Assembly: GCA_027064785.1 (NCBI GenBank)
Contig: JAMOPE010000374.1
Span: 1 to 7,511 of the forward strand
Direction of reading: 5' to 3'
Source of the DNA: Geobacteraceae bacterium
Lineage (GTDB): Bacteria > Desulfobacterota > Desulfuromonadia > Desulfuromonadales > Geopsychrobacteraceae
Length of the DNA stretch: 7,511 nucleotides
This document shows positions 4,655 through 7,511 of this stretch, in pieces (positions within the stretch are counted from its first letter, which is position 1; each line of letters starts with the position of its first letter). Under the pieces are notes generated by a model. It searched no databases, was not told the origin of the DNA, and was given only the letters and a program-made list of their open reading frames with translations. Position numbers and translations under genes: made by a program.

Positions 4655-7511
4655 TTGTTTTATCTCCCGTTGTGTTTTTCTCAACATACTTCATGGTTAC
4701 ACTCTTTCTATGTTTACCCATCGCCTTATAGATCATCACGTAAAAGAGCGGTGCAAAGATAATGACCAATAGGGTGGAAGCCACGACGCCACCAACGACG
4801 CCGGTGCCAATGGCTCTCTGAGCTCCAGAACCAGCCCCGGTTGCCAGCGCCAGCGGCAGAACACCAAAGCCGAAGGCCAGGGAGGTCATGACGATCGGGC
4901 GCAGACGTAGCTTGCATGCTTCCAGCGTGGCATCGGCCAATCCGAGACCTTCATCAACCTTGGCCCGGGCAAACTGGACAATCAGTATGGCATTCTTGGT
5001 CGTCAGACCTAAAGTAATCAGCAAACCGATCTGGAAATAAACATCATTGGGCATCCCCCGCTGGCCTGATGCAATCACCCCGCCAATAACGCCGAGGGGC
5101 AAAGTTAGCAGAATGGCAATGGGGATTGGCCAACTCTCATACAGTGCCGCCAGGCAGAGAAAAATGGCGAAAATTGAAAATGCATAGAGCAATGGTGCTT
5201 GAGAGCCGCCTTGCCGTTCCTGATAGGAGAGCCCATTCCAGTCGTAACCGATCCCCGGCGGTAACTTGGCGATAATCTCTTCCGCGGCCGCCATCGCCTC
5301 ACCGGAACTGTACCCGGGCGCAGGTTCACCCCAAATATTAATCGATGGAGAGGCGTTGAAGCGTTCCAGTTTGGGAGAACCCGTGGTCCAACGCCCCTTG
5401 GCGAAAGAGGAAAACGGAACCATCTTGCCGACATTGTTGCGCACGTAGATCTTGTGTAAATCTTTGGGTAACATGCGGAAATGGGCATCAAATTGGGCAT
5501 AGACTTTTTTTACCCGTCCTGCCTCAATAAAATCATTAACATAGGCACTACCAAAGGCGGAAGAGATGGTATTATGGATGGCAGTTATCGGGATACCCAG
5601 AGCACCGGCTTTGTCCCAATCAATATCAACATGATATTCTGGCGCATCTTCAAGGCCGTTGGGGCGCACCCGAATCAAACGTGGATCCTGTGCCGCCATG
5701 CCGAGGAATTGATTACGTGCTGCCATTAATTTGTCGTGACCTAAGCCGCCACGGTCGAGTAACTGCAGATCAAAGCCGGTGGCATTGCCGAGTTCGATAA
5801 TCGATGGAGGTGGAAAAGCAAAGACCATCGCCTCCTTAATCTGGGAGCAAAACTTCATGGTACGACCGGTTATTGCCTCAATCTTCAAATCGGGGCGCTG
5901 ACGCAATTTCCAATCTTTTAGTCTGATAAAACCGAGACCGACATTTTGTCCCTGACCACCGAAACTGATTCCGGCGACAGACATAAAAGATTCCATCGTC
6001 TCTTGCTCTGTCTGCTGCAAATGGTTGCGAACTTTTGCCATAACCGCCTTAGTCTGCTCCACAGTAGCCCCTGGGGGTAATACGGCTTGAATCAGGACAA
6101 TTCCCTGATCCTCAGCGGGGATATAGCCGGTTGGCATCTGTTGGAACAGGTAGCCCATGCAGATGACAATCGCTACAAATATCGCAATATAGCGTAATTT
6201 TTTAGCCAGGACCCGCCCAACCAGCCGTACATAGAGGTCGCGGATGCGGGAAAAAACGCGGTCAAACCAGCGGAAGAATGGCTGTAAAAACCGTACCGCT
6301 CCATCGGCAGGTTGATGCCCCTTAGGAATTGGCTTGAGCATCGTGGCACAGAGGACCGGAGTCAAAACCAGAGCAACAACCACTGATAGCAGCATAGAGG
6401 AGATAACTGTGACCGAAAACTGCCGATAGATAACCCCGGTGGAACCGGGGAAGAACGCCATCGGTCCGAAGACTGCGGACAGCACCAGTCCGATGCCGAT
6501 CAGGGCACTGGTGATCTCTTCCATCGACTTGGCGGCAGCGTCACGTGGCGAAAGCCCCTCTTCAGCCATCAGTCGTTCGACGTTTTCCACGACGACGATG
6601 GCATCATCAACCAGCAGACCGATAGCCAACACCATGCCAAACATGGTCAACATGTTGATGGAAAAACCGAATAATCCTAAGACCCCAAAGGTGCCCAAAA
6701 GTACCACCGGCACCGCAATAGTCGGGATCAGCGTGGCACGAAAGGTCCCCATAAACAGGTACATAATGACAAAAACCAGCAAGACTGCCTCGGCTAAGGT
6801 TTTGACCACCTCCTCGATAGCCACCTTGGTAAACGGGGTAGTATCGTAAGGGTAGACCACCTTCAGTCCCGGCGGAAAGTACTGACTCATCTCCTCCATC
6901 TTCTGCTTGATAGCATTGGCAGTATCGAGGGCATTGGCGCCGGCAGCCTGACGAATCGCCATGGCAGCAGCAGGTTTGCCATTGTAATCGGCAATAATAT
7001 CGGAACGTTCGGTTCCCATCCTAACAGTACCGATATCTTTAATCCGCACTACCGAACCGTCGGGGTTGGTGCGGATGGGGATAGCGGAAAATTGCTCGGG
7101 AGTTTGCAACAGGTGCTGGACGATAATGGAAGCATTCAAGCGCTGACCGGCGGTTGCTGGAGCACCGCCGAACTGCCCGGCCGAGACCTCGACATTATAA
7201 GACCGCAACGCCATAATGACGTCTTCCATGGTCAAGTTGTAACTGATTAATTTATCGGGATCGGTCCACACACGGATTGCGTGTTGAGTGCCAAAACTTT
7301 CAACTTCACCGACTCCGGGTACGCGAGAAAGAATTTTTTCCAGATTGGACTGGCCATAATCGCGCAGGTCATTGCCGTCCATGCTGCCATCTTCTGAAAT
7401 TAAGGCGATGATGATCAGGTAGTTTTTGGTCGACTTACTCACTTTGACCCCGGAGCGTTGCACCACATCGGGCAAACTGGCCATGGCGAGTTGCAGTTTA
7501 TTCTGCACCTT
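4647..7511 (-). CDS. RND multidrug efflux permease, AcrB/MexB (HAE-1) family, N-terminus beyond the window
   Basis: This proton-driven inner-membrane trimeric pump expels hydrophobic or amphipathic compounds with an adaptor and an outer-membrane factor. The 954 visible residues align throughout with E. coli AcrB as I remember it; about the first 105 are missing, including TM1. Counting V1 at position 7508, the TM4 proton-relay pair is D301-D302 in GLLVDDAIVVVENVER (AcrB D407/D408). The other relay residues are K838 (K940), R868 (R971) and T875 (T978). The porter-domain motifs PNGLEDAPEY, SYVNDF-type AYVNDF, GRVKKVY and QERQGGSQAP are present, as are the last transmembrane helices and a short charged tail. 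Binding-pocket positions differ from AcrB: F136 is Tyr, F610 Met and F615 Ile, while F178, F617, F628 and Y327 are kept. The gene overlaps the OprM-like gene by 8 bp, so the two are coupled. The proton relay is intact and the frame open, so it should be functional; substrates unknown. Confidence 0.97.
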   Translation of the reverse strand, partial: KVQNKLQLAMASLPDVVQRSGVKVSKSTKNYLIIIALISEDGSMDGNDLRDYGQSNLEKILSRVPGVGEVESFGTQHAIRVWTDPDKLISYNLTMEDVIMALRSYNVEVSAGQFGGAPATAGQRLNASIIVQHLLQTPEQFSAIPIRTNPDGSVVRIKDIGTVRMGTERSDIIADYNGKPAAAMAIRQAAGANALDTANAIKQKMEEMSQYFPPGLKVVYPYDTTPFTKVAIEEVVKTLAEAVLLVFVIMYLFMGTFRATLIPTIAVPVVLLGTFGVLGLFGFSINMLTMFGMVLAIGLLVDDAIVVVENVERLMAEEGLSPRDAAAKSMEEITSALIGIGLVLSAVFGPMAFFPGSTGVIYRQFSVTVISSMLLSVVVALVLTPVLCATMLKPIPKGHQPADGAVRFLQPFFRWFDRVFSRIRDLYVRLVGRVLAKKLRYIAIFVAIVICMGYLFQQMPTGYIPAEDQGIVLIQAVLPPGATVEQTKAVMAKVRNHLQQTEQETMESFMSVAGISFGGQGQNVGLGFIRLKDWKLRQRPDLKIEAITGRTMKFCSQIKEAMVFAFPPPSIIELGNATGFDLQLLDRGGLGHDKLMAARNQFLGMAAQDPRLIRVRPNGLEDAPEYHVDIDWDKAGALGIPITAIHNTISSAFGSAYVNDFIEAGRVKKVYAQFDAHFRMLPKDLHKIYVRNNVGKMVPFSSFAKGRWTTGSPKLERFNASPSINIWGEPAPGYSSGEAMAAAEEIIAKLPPGIGYDWNGLSYQERQGGSQAPLLYAFSIFAIFLCLAALYESWPIPIAILLTLPLGVIGGVIASGQRGMPNDVYFQIGLLITLGLTTKNAILIVQFARAKVDEGLGLADATLEACKLRLRPIVMTSLAFGFGVLPLALATGAGSGAQRAIGTGVVGGVVASTLLVIIFAPLFYVMIYKAMGKHRKSVTMKYVEKNTTGDKTNE

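Noticed and set aside
4655..4687. ATG at 4687 as the start of the OprM-like gene
   Set aside because: It would add eleven mostly polar or charged residues before a complete lipoprotein signal peptide; GGGAG supports ATG 4654.
6439..6849. 136-codon plus-strand ORF
   Set aside because: It is the antisense shadow of the most conserved transmembrane part of the RND pump, rich in Ser/Thr and without domain features.
7506..7508. GTG at 7508 as the RND gene start
   Set aside because: The reading frame stays open to the window edge and this Val corresponds to about residue 107 of AcrB, so the gene simply continues outside the window.
1..7511. CRISPR arrays, insertion sequences, tRNA or rRNA genes
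   Set aside because: No spaced repeats, transposase motifs, terminal inverted repeats or RNA-gene signatures were seen; nearly all of the window is coding for transport and regulation proteins.

Overview
All genes in this window lie on the minus strand, so the biological order runs from the right edge to the left edge. The window suggests a Gram-negative bacterium: it has an RND pump, an outer-membrane lipoprotein channel and a periplasmic adaptor. That bacterium probably makes menaquinone by the futalosine route, because an mqnA-type gene is present. Moderate GC together with mqnA fits Desulfuromonadota/Geobacter-like lineages (former Deltaproteobacteria). This is an inference; there is no rRNA or other phylogenetic marker here.

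Right half (7511 to 3239): an AcrB/MexB-type (HAE-1) RND inner-membrane pump, missing about 105 N-terminal residues at the window edge, overlaps by 8 bp an OprM/NodT-type outer-membrane factor lipoprotein. A membrane-fusion partner probably lies just upstream, outside the window.

Middle (3238 to 1660): a 101-bp spacer, then a TetR/AcrR-family regulator whose C-terminal half resembles PsrA, followed at once (8 bp) by an mqnA homologue (chorismate dehydratase family). The mqnA ribosome-binding site overlaps the tetR stop codon.

Left part (1659 to 1): a 153-bp leader with two very small ORFs chained by ATGA overlaps runs into a YhiI/YbhG-like HlyD-family periplasmic adaptor. That gene overlaps by 22 bp the start of an ABC ATPase of the RbbA (YhiH)/YbhF type, which is cut off at the left edge. 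ABC-2 permease genes are expected beyond it.

The region therefore looks like two envelope export systems, RND-OMF and HlyD-ABC, arranged head to tail around one TetR regulator. The ABC system shows no outer-membrane channel of its own in this window and may share the OprM-like protein. The oddest element is the mqnA homologue lodged between the regulator and the ABC exporter genes, with a changed motif where the family usually has Ser-Ser. No RNA gene, mobile element, CRISPR array or convincing intrinsic terminator was seen.
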